Shown one piece after another: positions 17,163 to 26,119 of a stretch of DNA of 64,000 nucleotides. How positions within the stretch are numbered: position 1 is the stretch's first letter; the number at the start of each line of letters is the position of its first letter. The notes beneath the pieces are model-generated. The model worked only from the letters and a program-made list of their open reading frames with translations, was not told the DNA's origin and made no database searches. Position numbers and translations under genes: made by a program. The stretch is from an uncultured Flavobacteriales bacterium (GTDB lineage: Bacteria > Bacteroidota > Bacteroidia > Flavobacteriales_G > Salibacteraceae): contig CALSRJ010000001.1 in NCBI GenBank assembly GCA_943788725.1, forward strand, positions 618,861 to 682,860, written 5' to 3'.

Positions 17163-18236
17163 ATGGCAGGAGTATTGAATGCGCAGGAAGCCCTGCGGCT
17201 CTTCGAAGTAGCAAAGGAGCATAAATACGCGTTTCCGGCAGTGAATGTCGTGAGCACACAAAGCGTGAACGCGGTGCTGGAATCAGCAAAAAAAGCCAAC
17301 GCACCTATCATCGTACAATTCAGCAACGGCGGCGCGAGCTACTACGCTGGTAAGGCGGTGAGCAACGAAGGTGAAAAGGCAGCCATCGCAGGAGCTATCT
17401 CCGGCGCGAAACACGTGCACATGATGGCAGAACTCTACGGAGTGGATGTCATTCTTCACACAGATCACGCGGCAAGAAAGCTCCTTCCTTGGATCGACGC
17501 ATTGATCGACGCTGGAGAGCAGCATTATAAGGAGACCGGCCGACCGCTTTTTACAAGCCACATGATCGATCTGAGTGAAGAGCCGATCAAAGAGAACCTG
17601 GCAACGTGCACAGAATATCACAAGCGCATGAGCGCCATCGACATGATCCTCGAGATTGAGTTGGGCGTGACGGGAGGTGAGGAAGACGGCGTTGACAATA
17701 CGGGCATCGACAGCTCGAAGCTCTATACCCAACCCGAAGAGGTGGCTTTTGCCTACGAATTGTTGTACGACATCAGTCCGAACTTCACCATTGCAGCGGC
17801 CTTTGGTAACGTGCACGGGGTGTACAAGCCTGGCAACGTGGAGTTGACACCTGTTATCCTCAAGAACAGCCAAGACTACGTCAAGGAGCGATTCAACATC
17901 AAACGGCACAACCCGGTAAACTTTGTCTTTCACGGTGGTTCGGGATCTTCCCATGAAGAGATCCGAGAGTCGTTGGGTTATGGCGTCATCAAGATGAACA
18001 TCGATACGGATACGCAGTGGGCATTTTGGGACGGAGTAAGGGCATATGAAGCTGAACACCGTGCATACCTCCAAGGACAGCTCGGGAATCCTGATGGAGC
18101 AGATAAGCCTAACAAGAAGTACTACGATCCGCGCAATTGGCTTCGCAAAGGCGAAGAGTCAGTGGTCAACCGTCTACTGGTTGCCTATGAAGACCTCAAT
18201 TCGATCAATGCCAATGATACTTGGTTAAAGGCTTAA
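17163..18236 (+). CDS. fbaA: Class II fructose-bisphosphate aldolase
   Basis: The 357-residue enzyme splits fructose 1,6-bisphosphate into dihydroxyacetone phosphate and glyceraldehyde 3-phosphate in glycolysis and gluconeogenesis. It has the zinc-binding ILHTDHAA (~residue 98), EIELGVTGGEEDGVD with the catalytic loop, GNVHGVYKPGNV and FHGGSGSS, and NIDTDTQWA near the substrate phosphate site. The long class IIA (FbaA) form is indicated by length and by the SNGGASYYAGK stretch. The start ATG 17163 has a good -7 box upstream. The MBL hydrolase begins 4 bp after the stop, so the two genes probably share a transcript. Confidence 0.97.
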   Translation: MAGVLNAQEALRLFEVAKEHKYAFPAVNVVSTQSVNAVLESAKKANAPIIVQFSNGGASYYAGKAVSNEGEKAAIAGAISGAKHVHMMAELYGVDVILHTDHAARKLLPWIDALIDAGEQHYKETGRPLFTSHMIDLSEEPIKENLATCTEYHKRMSAIDMILEIELGVTGGEEDGVDNTGIDSSKLYTQPEEVAFAYELLYDISPNFTIAAAFGNVHGVYKPGNVELTPVILKNSQDYVKERFNIKRHNPVNFVFHGGSGSSHEEIRESLGYGVIKMNIDTDTQWAFWDGVRAYEAEHRAYLQGQLGNPDGADKPNKKYYDPRNWLRKGEESVVNRLLVAYEDLNSINANDTWLKA

Positions 18237-18240
18237 TCCT

Positions 18241-19098
18241 ATGGCAATGAACCTGCATGTTGTAAACACTGGATACTTCAAGCTCGATGGAGGGGCGATG
18301 TTTGGTGTGGTTCCAAAATCCTTGTGGAGTAGAACCAACCTACCTGACGCAAACAACTTATGCACTTGGGCCATGCGATCTTTGCTCATCGAAGAGGGTG
18401 ATCGCTTGATGCTGGTGGATACTGGAATTGGCAACAAGCAGAGCGAAAAGTTTTTCAGCCATTATTACCTGCACGGAGACGACAGCTTGGATAGCAGCTT
18501 AAAAAAGCTCGGCTTTCACCGCGACGACATCACGGATGTTTTCTTGACGCATTTGCATTTCGATCATTGTGGCGGCGCCATCGAATACGATTCGAGCAAG
18601 GACGCCTTTCGGCCTGCCTTCAAGAACGCCCGCTTTTGGAGCAATAAAGACCATTGGAAGTGGGCTACAGAACCCAATCCTCGAGAAAAAGCTTCGTTCT
18701 TAAAAGAGAACATTCTACCCATCGAGGAAAGCGGAATGCTGAACTGGATCCACGTTGATGGCCATCGAAATACGAGCATTTACGATGGCATCGAAATCTT
18801 CTTCGCCGACGGTCATACTGACAAGCAGATGATTCCGATCATCGATTACAAAGGCAAGAAGGTCGCGTTCATGGCGGATTTACTTCCGAGTGTTGGGCAC
18901 ATTCCCCTCCCCTACGTTATGGGATATGATACCCGCCCGTTGTTAACCATGGCAGAGAAAAAAAGCTTTTTAGAAGAGGCAGCTGATAACGAGTACATCC
19001 TCTTCCTAGAACACGATTCTGTCAACGAATGCTGCACTGTGAAGCATACGGAAAAGGGCGTGCGGCTGAAGGAAACGATGAGCTTCTCAGCGATTTAA
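18241..19098 (+). CDS. MBL-fold metallo-hydrolase
   Basis: A 285-residue metallo-beta-lactamase-fold enzyme without a signal peptide. The dinuclear metal motif is LTHLHFDHCGG (HxHxDH), with DGHTDKQM giving the next His, and FMADLLPS and LEHDS giving later ligands. The N-terminal ILVDTG-like strand reads LMLVDTGIGNK. This pattern resembles the YtnP/AHL-lactonase-like group, but substrate cannot be told from these motifs; no LuxI/LuxR-like gene is nearby. It starts 4 bp after the aldolase. The end lies 11 bp from a convergent small lipoprotein gene. Confidence 0.88.
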   Translation: MAMNLHVVNTGYFKLDGGAMFGVVPKSLWSRTNLPDANNLCTWAMRSLLIEEGDRLMLVDTGIGNKQSEKFFSHYYLHGDDSLDSSLKKLGFHRDDITDVFLTHLHFDHCGGAIEYDSSKDAFRPAFKNARFWSNKDHWKWATEPNPREKASFLKENILPIEESGMLNWIHVDGHRNTSIYDGIEIFFADGHTDKQMIPIIDYKGKKVAFMADLLPSVGHIPLPYVMGYDTRPLLTMAEKKSFLEEAADNEYILFLEHDSVNECCTVKHTEKGVRLKETMSFSAI

Positions 19099-19109
19099 GC
19101 TCACTCCTA

Positions 19110-19397
19110 TCAATTGGAGTTATCAGCGCTAAGCACGCAGTTCACGGTAAATTGATCGGCTACCACTCCTCCCGGTATTAGGATAGATGATGCACCTTCA
19201 TAAGCCTCGCATTCCGTATCCGCCAACTCCTCTTTGGTTGAGGCAATAGAAAGGGTGGTATCATAATCCAGTGAAATACCCGCAGTATCTGGGCCGTCGA
19301 CAGTACAGTTGCAGACATATTCCTTCTCATCGCAAGAAACAAGGCAGACCGCAACCACAAATGCAACAGCTCCAATCAATCGATACGTATTCTTCAT
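19110..19397 (-). CDS. Small lipoprotein, unknown function
   Basis: A 95-residue protein with a lipoprotein signal peptide (FVVAVCLVSC, lipidation Cys at ~22) followed by an acidic, Cys-containing region (YVCNCTVDG, DTECEAY, FTVNCVL). The four downstream Cys could form disulfides in the periplasm. I do not recognise a family. It begins right after comEC in position but has the same orientation, with comEC ending at 19417 just upstream of its start, so the pair may be co-transcribed (20-bp gap). Confidence 0.7.
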   Translation of the reverse strand: MKNTYRLIGAVAFVVAVCLVSCDEKEYVCNCTVDGPDTAGISLDYDTTLSIASTKEELADTECEAYEGASSILIPGGVVADQFTVNCVLSADNSN

Positions 19398-19416
19398 GGA
19401 ACAAATAAAGCGAAAT

Positions 19417-21501
19417 TCAATCGTTCAGTCGCAATGCTAGGATCAAAGCCCCTTCGCTCAGGTCGTGTACAGGTATGCCCTCGTTTTGCGCCCGCCCCTT
19501 CCAGAATGAGCGGGCCGGGGGGTCCAATGTAGCCGATAGGACCAATTGATTGGGAGATGCCAACGCCAATACCTCATCGGGAGATTGCGCCGTACGTGCC
19601 TTAATCCACAGTACATCTACCTCCATCGAATCCATTATGCGGGTAGACTGATCTAATCCCAAAACCCAGCACTCCGCAGCCCGAATACAGCCTGCTCCAT
19701 CATCAACCATAAAATCCACCTCCGCACCCCAAGTGTACAAATGGGGCCCAATGTCGAACTGAAAGGCAGGATCCTTTGGGCGCAAGACCGAGTCAGAAAT
19801 GCAAACCAACCGGCGTCCGCGCACCCAGGCCATAGCATCGTATTTCGCTGAACTGTAGAATACGATCTGCTGGCCTTGTCGGCGATCAATCTCCTCTCGC
19901 ACCCCAAGCGCCTGTAGTCCAATCAAGCTGATCAGGGAAAAAATCAACAAATAGTAGTATTTTATGAGCAGAAAGGAAACCGATAAGAATAGGAAGAGGT
20001 AAAGCATCACTACCTCTGGAACGGATAGGTCAAATCCTTCGGTTGATGCAAAAGGCAGTGAAGCAATCCATTCCGTAGCGTCATTCAACAACCGCAATAA
20101 GAGGTTGAGGCCCCAAGTGATCGGTTCAGCCAAAGGTTTGAACCAACTGACAGCCAGCAATGCAATTCCAGCAGGAAGGATGACCGACGCCGCAGGAATG
20201 ACCAATAGGTTGGTCAGCAAGAAGTAGTTCGGGAATTGATGAAAGTAGTACAGCGCGATGGGGGCGGTCGCGAGTTGTGCAGCGATGGATACGGACATCA
20301 AGGACCACGTCCACTGCAGTATCGCACGCTTCGGGCGCCACCAGCCGTTGATCTTGGGCTGCAACAACACTATGCCTGTTACGGCGAGGTAGGACAATTG
20401 AAAGCCGACGTCAACCAATAAGAACGGATCGACGCACAACAGAAAGAAAGCACTCGCTACAAGAGTATTGAGCACGTGTCCTTTGCGATTCAATTGCTCT
20501 CGGCACGCGAGAAAGGTGAACATGGTCGCAGACCGAGACACCGAAGCCGAGAGGCCGGTGAGGGCGGCATATCCCCACAAGACGAGTACAGATATAACTG
20601 CCACCCAAGCGGCACCGCCATTTAAGCGCAGCAAGGGTTTGAGGGCAAAAGAAAGGAGCAGGTAAACGATTCCAACATGCAAGCCACTCACGGCCAGCAC
20701 GTGCATAGCTCCTGCCTTCGCAAAGGCATCGACTTGTGAACGATCCAGGTCTTGTTTTGACCCGAGCAGCAAGGCCGAGAGGACCGCGTGTTCCTTTTCG
20801 CCCATTCCAAGCATGCTGAGTCTGTGAACGGCCTGCTGCTGCCAGCCGCGTATCTGCCGAAACCAACCTCCCCCCATCCTGATCCGCTTCCAATCTGAAG
20901 ATCGCGCATAGATCTGATGATGCACTTGCTTCATTCGCATGTATGCACGGTAATCAAATCCTCCAGGATTCTTAGGTCCCTCCATCTCGACACACCTCGC
21001 GTGGATCATCAGCTCATCTCCAATGTGCAGCGCGCGAGCTGCACTGTCCTTTTGCAAGTAGACCAGCACTTTGCCTTGAGTAGGTGTCCATTCACCTTGG
21101 TTGATTGCCGCATCTACGCGGGCAATAAACTTCATGGTTCTCTCTTTTTCTTGGGGCAACTCATCCACCCCTACTTTTAGGAAGGTTGCGTCGGATGCGC
21201 TCAGGCAGTTTTCAAAATGCGCTTCAAAAAGTCGTTCGACGCGAGTACAAGTCAACCCGTAGCCGATGGAGACAAAGGCAAGCATGAGGATGGTTCCAGA
21301 TGCAATGGGTTGGAGACGAAGTAAAAGGGCCAGTGACAACGCTACTGCAGTGCCGATGCTGATCCAAAGGGCGAGCTCTGATGGAAATAAGCTGGCGAGA
21401 GCTATTCCGATGACAGTAGGCGACAACAGCCGAATGAGTGGAACCTTCTCCCAAACGTATTTGATTTGATTTCTCAAGCCGTGAACATGCAAGGCAAGCA
21501 T
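19417..21501 (-). CDS. comEC: ComEC/Rec2-family DNA uptake channel protein
   Basis: A 694-residue polytopic protein. The N-terminal segment has helices then the DUF4131-like soluble domain, including the hallmark GPKNPGGFDYRAYM at ~residue 183. The Competence membrane domain spans ~240-500 (AGAMHVLAVSGLHVGIVY, ALTGLSASVSRSATMF). It transports single-stranded DNA across the inner membrane during natural transformation. The final ~150 residues do not carry the HxHxDH metallo-beta-lactamase motif of long ComEC proteins. They form a divergent soluble domain (QQIVFYSSAKYDAMAW), as is common in this phylum. No other competence gene is adjacent. Confidence 0.92.
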   Translation of the reverse strand: MLALHVHGLRNQIKYVWEKVPLIRLLSPTVIGIALASLFPSELALWISIGTAVALSLALLLRLQPIASGTILMLAFVSIGYGLTCTRVERLFEAHFENCLSASDATFLKVGVDELPQEKERTMKFIARVDAAINQGEWTPTQGKVLVYLQKDSAARALHIGDELMIHARCVEMEGPKNPGGFDYRAYMRMKQVHHQIYARSSDWKRIRMGGGWFRQIRGWQQQAVHRLSMLGMGEKEHAVLSALLLGSKQDLDRSQVDAFAKAGAMHVLAVSGLHVGIVYLLLSFALKPLLRLNGGAAWVAVISVLVLWGYAALTGLSASVSRSATMFTFLACREQLNRKGHVLNTLVASAFFLLCVDPFLLVDVGFQLSYLAVTGIVLLQPKINGWWRPKRAILQWTWSLMSVSIAAQLATAPIALYYFHQFPNYFLLTNLLVIPAASVILPAGIALLAVSWFKPLAEPITWGLNLLLRLLNDATEWIASLPFASTEGFDLSVPEVVMLYLFLFLSVSFLLIKYYYLLIFSLISLIGLQALGVREEIDRRQGQQIVFYSSAKYDAMAWVRGRRLVCISDSVLRPKDPAFQFDIGPHLYTWGAEVDFMVDDGAGCIRAAECWVLGLDQSTRIMDSMEVDVLWIKARTAQSPDEVLALASPNQLVLSATLDPPARSFWKGRAQNEGIPVHDLSEGALILALRLND

Positions 21502-21637
21502 TTTCGGCGAAAGGTTGGAAAGAGGTTGGTAGAACCGATGTCACATCTTCATCAAGTACATACGTCTAAAAATGAATTCTGAAAATCTAACCGAGTAACG
21601 AGCTGCTTCTTGCGGTTTTCGGTTGTTAGGTTGCCGC

Positions 21638-22450
21638 CTAGTTACAGTCAGCTGCGGTAATTTCAAGGGAAGGCCAATGGACAGGAGCATCCACCACAAT
21701 ATCTGTGGCAAGTAATTGTGCATTGGGAAACTGCTGCTGCAGATCAGCCCAGATCAACACCTTCCATTTAAAAACCGGATATTCCCGAAGCGGTGCTCCT
21801 TGCATTGGACCTGCTAATGCATCATCGGCAAAGGGCCACCACAAGCTCTCTGTTTCGCGGTCCCACAAGACAAAGGCCTGCACTCCATCCATTACCTGAT
21901 CTTCGTAATAGGTGTAGCCACTGAGCGCAAACGTTAGCTCTTCACCACAATAGGTGCGCGAATAGACGATTGGCAATTCTGCCAACACGCAATAGGCAAC
22001 CAAGATTGGGTCGCCATTCAACGTATCATTCACAACCTCGTGCTTGACCATCAATTCCAAAGAATAGGCTTTGGACTTTCCTCCACCGTATACAACTATA
22101 AATGCATCCTCGGTGTCATATCGAAAAGCATCCTGCTCCATAGAGGTATACCTTGGTTCGTAAACAGCAGAGAAATGCTCACGACAAAAACAAAAACCCA
22201 AGTTACAAGCCTCTAACTCCCATCCGGAAACGTCAAAGTGCTGGGAATCAGCATCTCCTCCACTCAGACGCAATGTTCCATCTGAATCCTTGAACAGGAT
22301 GTCTTCAAATTGAGTGGAGTCACAGGAAGCATCTAATTCGGGTGAGGTGAGCTCGTGCAATGACCCTTGCTTAGAAGATACTGACTCCTTTTTGCACGCT
22401 CCGAAAAAGCATAGCATTCCAGCCGATAGGATGAGCAATCGCAGGTTCAT
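21638..22450 (-). CDS. Lipoprotein, unknown function
   Basis: This 270-residue protein has a lipoprotein signal ending FFGAC with Cys at ~19, then KKESVSSK. The rest is an acidic, soluble, beta-rich domain with several Cys (ELDASCDSTQFED, LEACNLGFCFCREHF, AYCVLAELP, RTYCGEELTF). I do not recognise a domain family. It would sit in the periplasm or on the outer membrane. The gene follows the membrane protein at 22480 in the same direction (29-bp gap), so they may be co-transcribed. The 136 bp between it and comEC show nothing notable. Confidence 0.65.
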   Translation of the reverse strand: MNLRLLILSAGMLCFFGACKKESVSSKQGSLHELTSPELDASCDSTQFEDILFKDSDGTLRLSGGDADSQHFDVSGWELEACNLGFCFCREHFSAVYEPRYTSMEQDAFRYDTEDAFIVVYGGGKSKAYSLELMVKHEVVNDTLNGDPILVAYCVLAELPIVYSRTYCGEELTFALSGYTYYEDQVMDGVQAFVLWDRETESLWWPFADDALAGPMQGAPLREYPVFKWKVLIWADLQQQFPNAQLLATDIVVDAPVHWPSLEITAADCN

Positions 22451-22479
22451 ACTTAGATGAAGATCACAGCTTTGATTCC

Positions 22480-23850
22480 TTACGGTTTAGAAGTGGCAGC
22501 GCGAAAACCACTCCACCGAATAGCCATCAGCAACGCCAACAACTGAACAGTAGGCAAGAGTCTCACCTGGAGGCGCTCATACACATTGGCCAGCACTCCC
22601 GTGATGGCTGCGTTGAAGAGGTAGGCAGAAAGAAAAACGATGAGCAGTATTGCCAATTCGGTACTGAGTTGACGTTTCAAAACCGCCCAAGTGATCATAC
22701 CGATACTGAGGAAAAGGCTGAGGTAATTGATCCAGCGAAAGAAGTCTAAAGGTAGCGCGTCTCCCTTGTTCTGCACGCTGGTGAGGTATTCATTCAATTC
22801 TTGCTTGAAGTGACTCTTCATCGGCCAGTACGGGGGTGTGCCTTCTCCGTATGCGTATTGCAAGCCACTCCCGATTTCTATTTGAAACATCTGTTTGACC
22901 GTCGCTTTTACCGAGGCGAAAATCAGCCATTTGACGTACCTAGGTTGGGTGAGAAAATCATGGACAATCGGGGCATACTCCGCATTGGCTCCTGCCCACC
23001 CTTTTGGATGCTGTTGCACCGGCCCTTCTGGATCCCAGAGGTAACCATAGGTCTCGCGTGGAAGATGGTCCTTGATTTCGCAGAGGTTTGTTTCCAAGTC
23101 CTCGCACTGTTCATCCAAGTAGAACTTGAGGATCCCCATCTCGCCGAGGTTTGCGGTAATAAAGGCATTGGAAGCAAGACTCAATCGAAAACCCAACCCG
23201 TGTGCTGCATTAAAGGAACAGGTAAGCATAAAGGCGGTAACCAAAGGCAGTGTAGCCGTTACCCATTGCGCCTTAGAGAAATGGAAGCGTTCCCACTTTC
23301 CAATCCACCCCACAGCGAACACCGTCATCAGAATGAGCAATAAAAGGGGAATATGACTCAAGTGGGTAAGCAGGGCTGCCGTGAGCACCAGGCCGTATCC
23401 GATGCCTCGTGCGATACTGATGCGCTCGCTGATCAGAACTAGACCAAGGGACAAGACCAAAATCAAGCTCCAAACGTCGGGCATCAACTGAGAAGCATAC
23501 CATGGCATGGCCGAAGCAAAGCTCAGGAGCAAGACAGAGAGCAAATGCTCCCATTTTACATCAGGTCTTTTAAGCACGGCTTGAAGCAGCTTGTAAAGCA
23601 AGTAAGTCAGCACGATGCCCTGAAGCAAGATGAGCGGCCAATTGGAAACCATCCACCCCGTCCACTTAATCAACAAAGGATAGCCAAATGCCCGGTGAAA
23701 GCTAGGTTCTAGGTTCACCGCCATTTCCATGTAGGCGCCGCTGTCAAAATACATCAACGGATATCGATTATAAAGAGCAGGGGCAATGACGACCAGTGAC
23801 GTGATCAAAAAATAGAAAGCACGAAGGAGAATCGGAACGATGCGCTTCAT
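22480..23850 (-). CDS. Polytopic membrane protein, possible GT-C glycosyltransferase
   Basis: A 456-residue protein with roughly ten hydrophobic segments. The first periplasmic loop after helix 1 has YFDSGAYMEMA, resembling the acidic catalytic loop of GT-C fold transferases, with RAFGYPLLIKW following. A large periplasmic loop lies at ~215-310 (DEQCEDLETNLCEI, YAPIVHDFL). GT-C enzymes move sugars from polyprenyl-phosphate carriers in the periplasm; this assignment is by topology and loop pattern only. Its start lies 4 bp after the end of the DinB gene in the same direction, so the order DinB, GT-C-like, lipoprotein may be one operon. Confidence 0.6.
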   Translation of the reverse strand: MKRIVPILLRAFYFLITSLVVIAPALYNRYPLMYFDSGAYMEMAVNLEPSFHRAFGYPLLIKWTGWMVSNWPLILLQGIVLTYLLYKLLQAVLKRPDVKWEHLLSVLLLSFASAMPWYASQLMPDVWSLILVLSLGLVLISERISIARGIGYGLVLTAALLTHLSHIPLLLLILMTVFAVGWIGKWERFHFSKAQWVTATLPLVTAFMLTCSFNAAHGLGFRLSLASNAFITANLGEMGILKFYLDEQCEDLETNLCEIKDHLPRETYGYLWDPEGPVQQHPKGWAGANAEYAPIVHDFLTQPRYVKWLIFASVKATVKQMFQIEIGSGLQYAYGEGTPPYWPMKSHFKQELNEYLTSVQNKGDALPLDFFRWINYLSLFLSIGMITWAVLKRQLSTELAILLIVFLSAYLFNAAITGVLANVYERLQVRLLPTVQLLALLMAIRWSGFRAATSKP

Positions 23851-23854
23851 GGGA

Positions 23855-24376
23855 TCACTTTTGGAGGTAACGTTCTCGGATCACACCAGTATGGTGCAGC
23901 GTGTGACCAGCATTGATATAAAACAAGGCGCTGACTTGAATGCGGTTCCCGCTTGCGATGCCAACGCGTTCCAACTGTGCATCTGAAAAGGTTTGGTAGA
24001 GTAAAATCGTGCTGGCACGGACTGCATTGAAGAACGCCATCAAATCCGAGCCTGAAAGCTTTCTTTCATCCGCTGTTGCGGCATAAGCGTTTTCATCAAA
24101 GCCTGCCAAGTGCTGTGAGGTTTCTTCCCGACCGATGCGGAGTGCGCGGTAATTGAAAATCATTTCTGTATCGATCAAATGCTGAACGACCTGTCGAACA
24201 GACCACTTTCCTGGGGCGTACCAGTGTTCCAGCTGCTCCTCTGTCATGGGAGAAATCAGCGCGTTGAGTTCCTCGCCTGAGCGCTTCAGCTCTGCCTGCA
24301 GATCATCGGATTGCAAATGTCCCAAGTAAGTATCAAAATAGGCTGATCGCGTAAGTGCATCGAGTGCTGATAGCAT
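23855..24376 (-). CDS. DinB-superfamily protein
   Basis: The 173-residue protein has the four-helix DinB/YfiT-like fold. Candidate metal-binding His residues are in VVQHLIDTE (~residue 66) and INAGHTLHHTGVI (~160), the usual three-His arrangement. WSVRQVVQHL and the closing HTGVIRERYL are typical. Family members include thiol-dependent transferases, but most are uncharacterised. The start ATG 24376 lies downstream of a strong terminator (24409-24432), so it has its own promoter. The GT-C-like gene follows after 4 bp. Confidence 0.85.
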   Translation of the reverse strand: MLSALDALTRSAYFDTYLGHLQSDDLQAELKRSGEELNALISPMTEEQLEHWYAPGKWSVRQVVQHLIDTEMIFNYRALRIGREETSQHLAGFDENAYAATADERKLSGSDLMAFFNAVRASTILLYQTFSDAQLERVGIASGNRIQVSALFYINAGHTLHHTGVIRERYLQK

Positions 24377-24408
24377 GGGCCAAGGGTTTTTACGAAGATG
24401 TGAAAAAT

Positions 24409-24432
24409 AAAAAGCGGCCTAAGCCGCTTTTT
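24409..24432 (-). terminator. Intrinsic terminator after the MuiA-like gene
   Basis: AAAAAGCGGC-CTAA-GCCGCTTTTT is a perfect 10-bp stem with a 4-base loop and is U-rich in both directions. It lies 83 bp beyond the stop of the minus-strand gene ending at 24515 and just upstream of the DinB start. Confidence 0.9.
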
Positions 24433-24514
24433 CCCCTTAAACTTTCTTTCGAATAGTTTACCACTAACAAGGACTGTTTACGCGAGTGGTTTCAAAAGGT
24501 TTCAAAAAATTTAC

Positions 24515-26110
24515 TCAAAGGTTGATTTTTTTATCGGAGGGGTACTTTACGTCGTACTTAAACTGCAGCGTTTCGGTAGAACTTCCGAGTACAATCTTGG
24601 TCCAGCGCAGCTTTCCGGTGGCAGCGTCGCGCTTCGCATTGCCAACTTCTTGCACGGTAATTTCAATGTCTTTATCAGAAGATATAGGCACTTGATCTTC
24701 AATCACGAGTTGGATCTTGGTTGACTTGGTATTTCGCACCGTTATCATGATCCCCAACGATTGCTTGGTGCTATTCCCCATCTTTTTAGTAGCACTGAAT
24801 TCCTTTATCTTCTCTCGCTTGATCACAATGCTCTGATCCCTACCGAGGGATAGGTCTAAGGTATCCTGCAATGCCGACGGATCTATAAAGGTCTGTCCTA
24901 CGTAGGTATTGCTCAAGAAGAGGTTCGCCTGTCCAGGCAAAAGGTCGTACTGTTCAAAACCCGCGACTCGTGCTATGAGAAAAGCAGTGGGATCCATCTT
25001 CGGTGCTGCGTAGTATTCATATTTCGCTGGTACCGTGAATACGTCGATGTTGATCACCTGCGGCTTTCCATTGGACGGAACGTTATGCTTGGTGTTGATT
25101 TTAAACTGGGTAACCGCATCATTCGCTGGATATTCAACGGTGTATGAATCATCTCTCTTTCCTTGGGACATGGCGGATGGCATGGCCACTTCGTCGGCTT
25201 GCACTTCCATTGTATTACTGTACAATCTTGCCTCTCTCAGTAAAACGGGATCCTCCATGAAATACAAACGCCAAGGATGAATCTCTGGCTTGGTTCCGCT
25301 GAGGTTTGGATTGGCATTGGTAAGGGTGAGGATTACATCGCTCCAATCAATGCCCGTATTTTGGTACACCTTTGCGTTATAGGAAACTTGCAATGGGCGA
25401 TCCACTTCAGACACATTCACATTGTAAGCGGGGGTCCATCCTGCATTGCGCACCATGTAACTAAGGATGAAATTCGCGTTGGCATTGGCGGGTACCTGTA
25501 CCTCTACCAATATTTCGCCCGTTGAGCGATTCAGTCTTGAGTTGTGTTCATTGAGCTGAGCCTTTATCCGTTGAATACTCTTTTTCAATCCTTCCTGTTT
25601 CGACTGTAGTTCCATCTCTTTCAACATGACATCCGACAATCGATCCCGATAAAAATCGGACAGATCCTCCAAGTCCTCGATCACAAATTCCGAATGCTCC
25701 CAACCCACCTTTTGGTTGGTCAAGATCATCTTTCGTTCCTCGTCATATACTCCGAGCATGTTTTGATTGAACTGCTGATCGAATTCGTATGTTGCCAGAC
25801 TATCTTCCAGCTGTCGTACGGCCTTTGGTTTATCGCTTTGTTTGAGATGGTTCACTCCGGACGAAACGCTCAATACCGAAATGGAACCTCCCGCTGAAAC
25901 GCCGATGCTCGCAGGGTCAAGTTCTGAGGCCAATCCCGTAAACGTCAGCATCTGCCTTCCTGTAGAAAGAAATTTACTAGCTGTGCGCTCAATCTGAGCT
26001 CCTCTAGGATATACGGTAACCGAGGTAACGTTTGACGAAATCTCAACCCCTACCTGGCCGTGCAGGATCGTACTAGAAAGAAGCGCAATTAAAAGAAGTG
26101 ACTTGTGCAT
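24515..26110 (-). CDS. MuiA-like protein (DUF4140/DUF4139), exported
   Basis: A 531-residue exported protein (signal MHKSLLLIALLSSTILHG). The DUF4140-type N-terminal domain (~20-110) contains TSVTVYPRGAQIER and FTGLASELDPASI. A coiled-coil segment follows (~115-205, LQSKQEGLKKSIQRIKAQL), then the DUF4139 beta domain to the C-terminus (SYMVRNAGWTPAYNV, TGIDWSDVILTLTNANP). The family is annotated as mucoidy inhibitor A-like, but its role in Bacteroidota is not established. The gene lies 9 bp downstream of the YugP-like peptidase in the same direction, so the two are probably co-transcribed, and a strong terminator follows. Confidence 0.88.
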   Translation of the reverse strand: MHKSLLLIALLSSTILHGQVGVEISSNVTSVTVYPRGAQIERTASKFLSTGRQMLTFTGLASELDPASIGVSAGGSISVLSVSSGVNHLKQSDKPKAVRQLEDSLATYEFDQQFNQNMLGVYDEERKMILTNQKVGWEHSEFVIEDLEDLSDFYRDRLSDVMLKEMELQSKQEGLKKSIQRIKAQLNEHNSRLNRSTGEILVEVQVPANANANFILSYMVRNAGWTPAYNVNVSEVDRPLQVSYNAKVYQNTGIDWSDVILTLTNANPNLSGTKPEIHPWRLYFMEDPVLLREARLYSNTMEVQADEVAMPSAMSQGKRDDSYTVEYPANDAVTQFKINTKHNVPSNGKPQVINIDVFTVPAKYEYYAAPKMDPTAFLIARVAGFEQYDLLPGQANLFLSNTYVGQTFIDPSALQDTLDLSLGRDQSIVIKREKIKEFSATKKMGNSTKQSLGIMITVRNTKSTKIQLVIEDQVPISSDKDIEITVQEVGNAKRDAATGKLRWTKIVLGSSTETLQFKYDVKYPSDKKINL

Positions 26111-26119
26111 TTCGAATGG

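Noticed and set aside
18241-19098. Quorum-quenching AHL lactonase as a firm call
   Set aside because: The HxHxDH motif fits many MBL enzymes, and no signalling gene is nearby, so only the fold is reported.
20411-20893. 160-residue minus-strand open frame inside comEC
   Set aside because: It lies fully within comEC in another frame; comEC has clear family motifs over the same bases.
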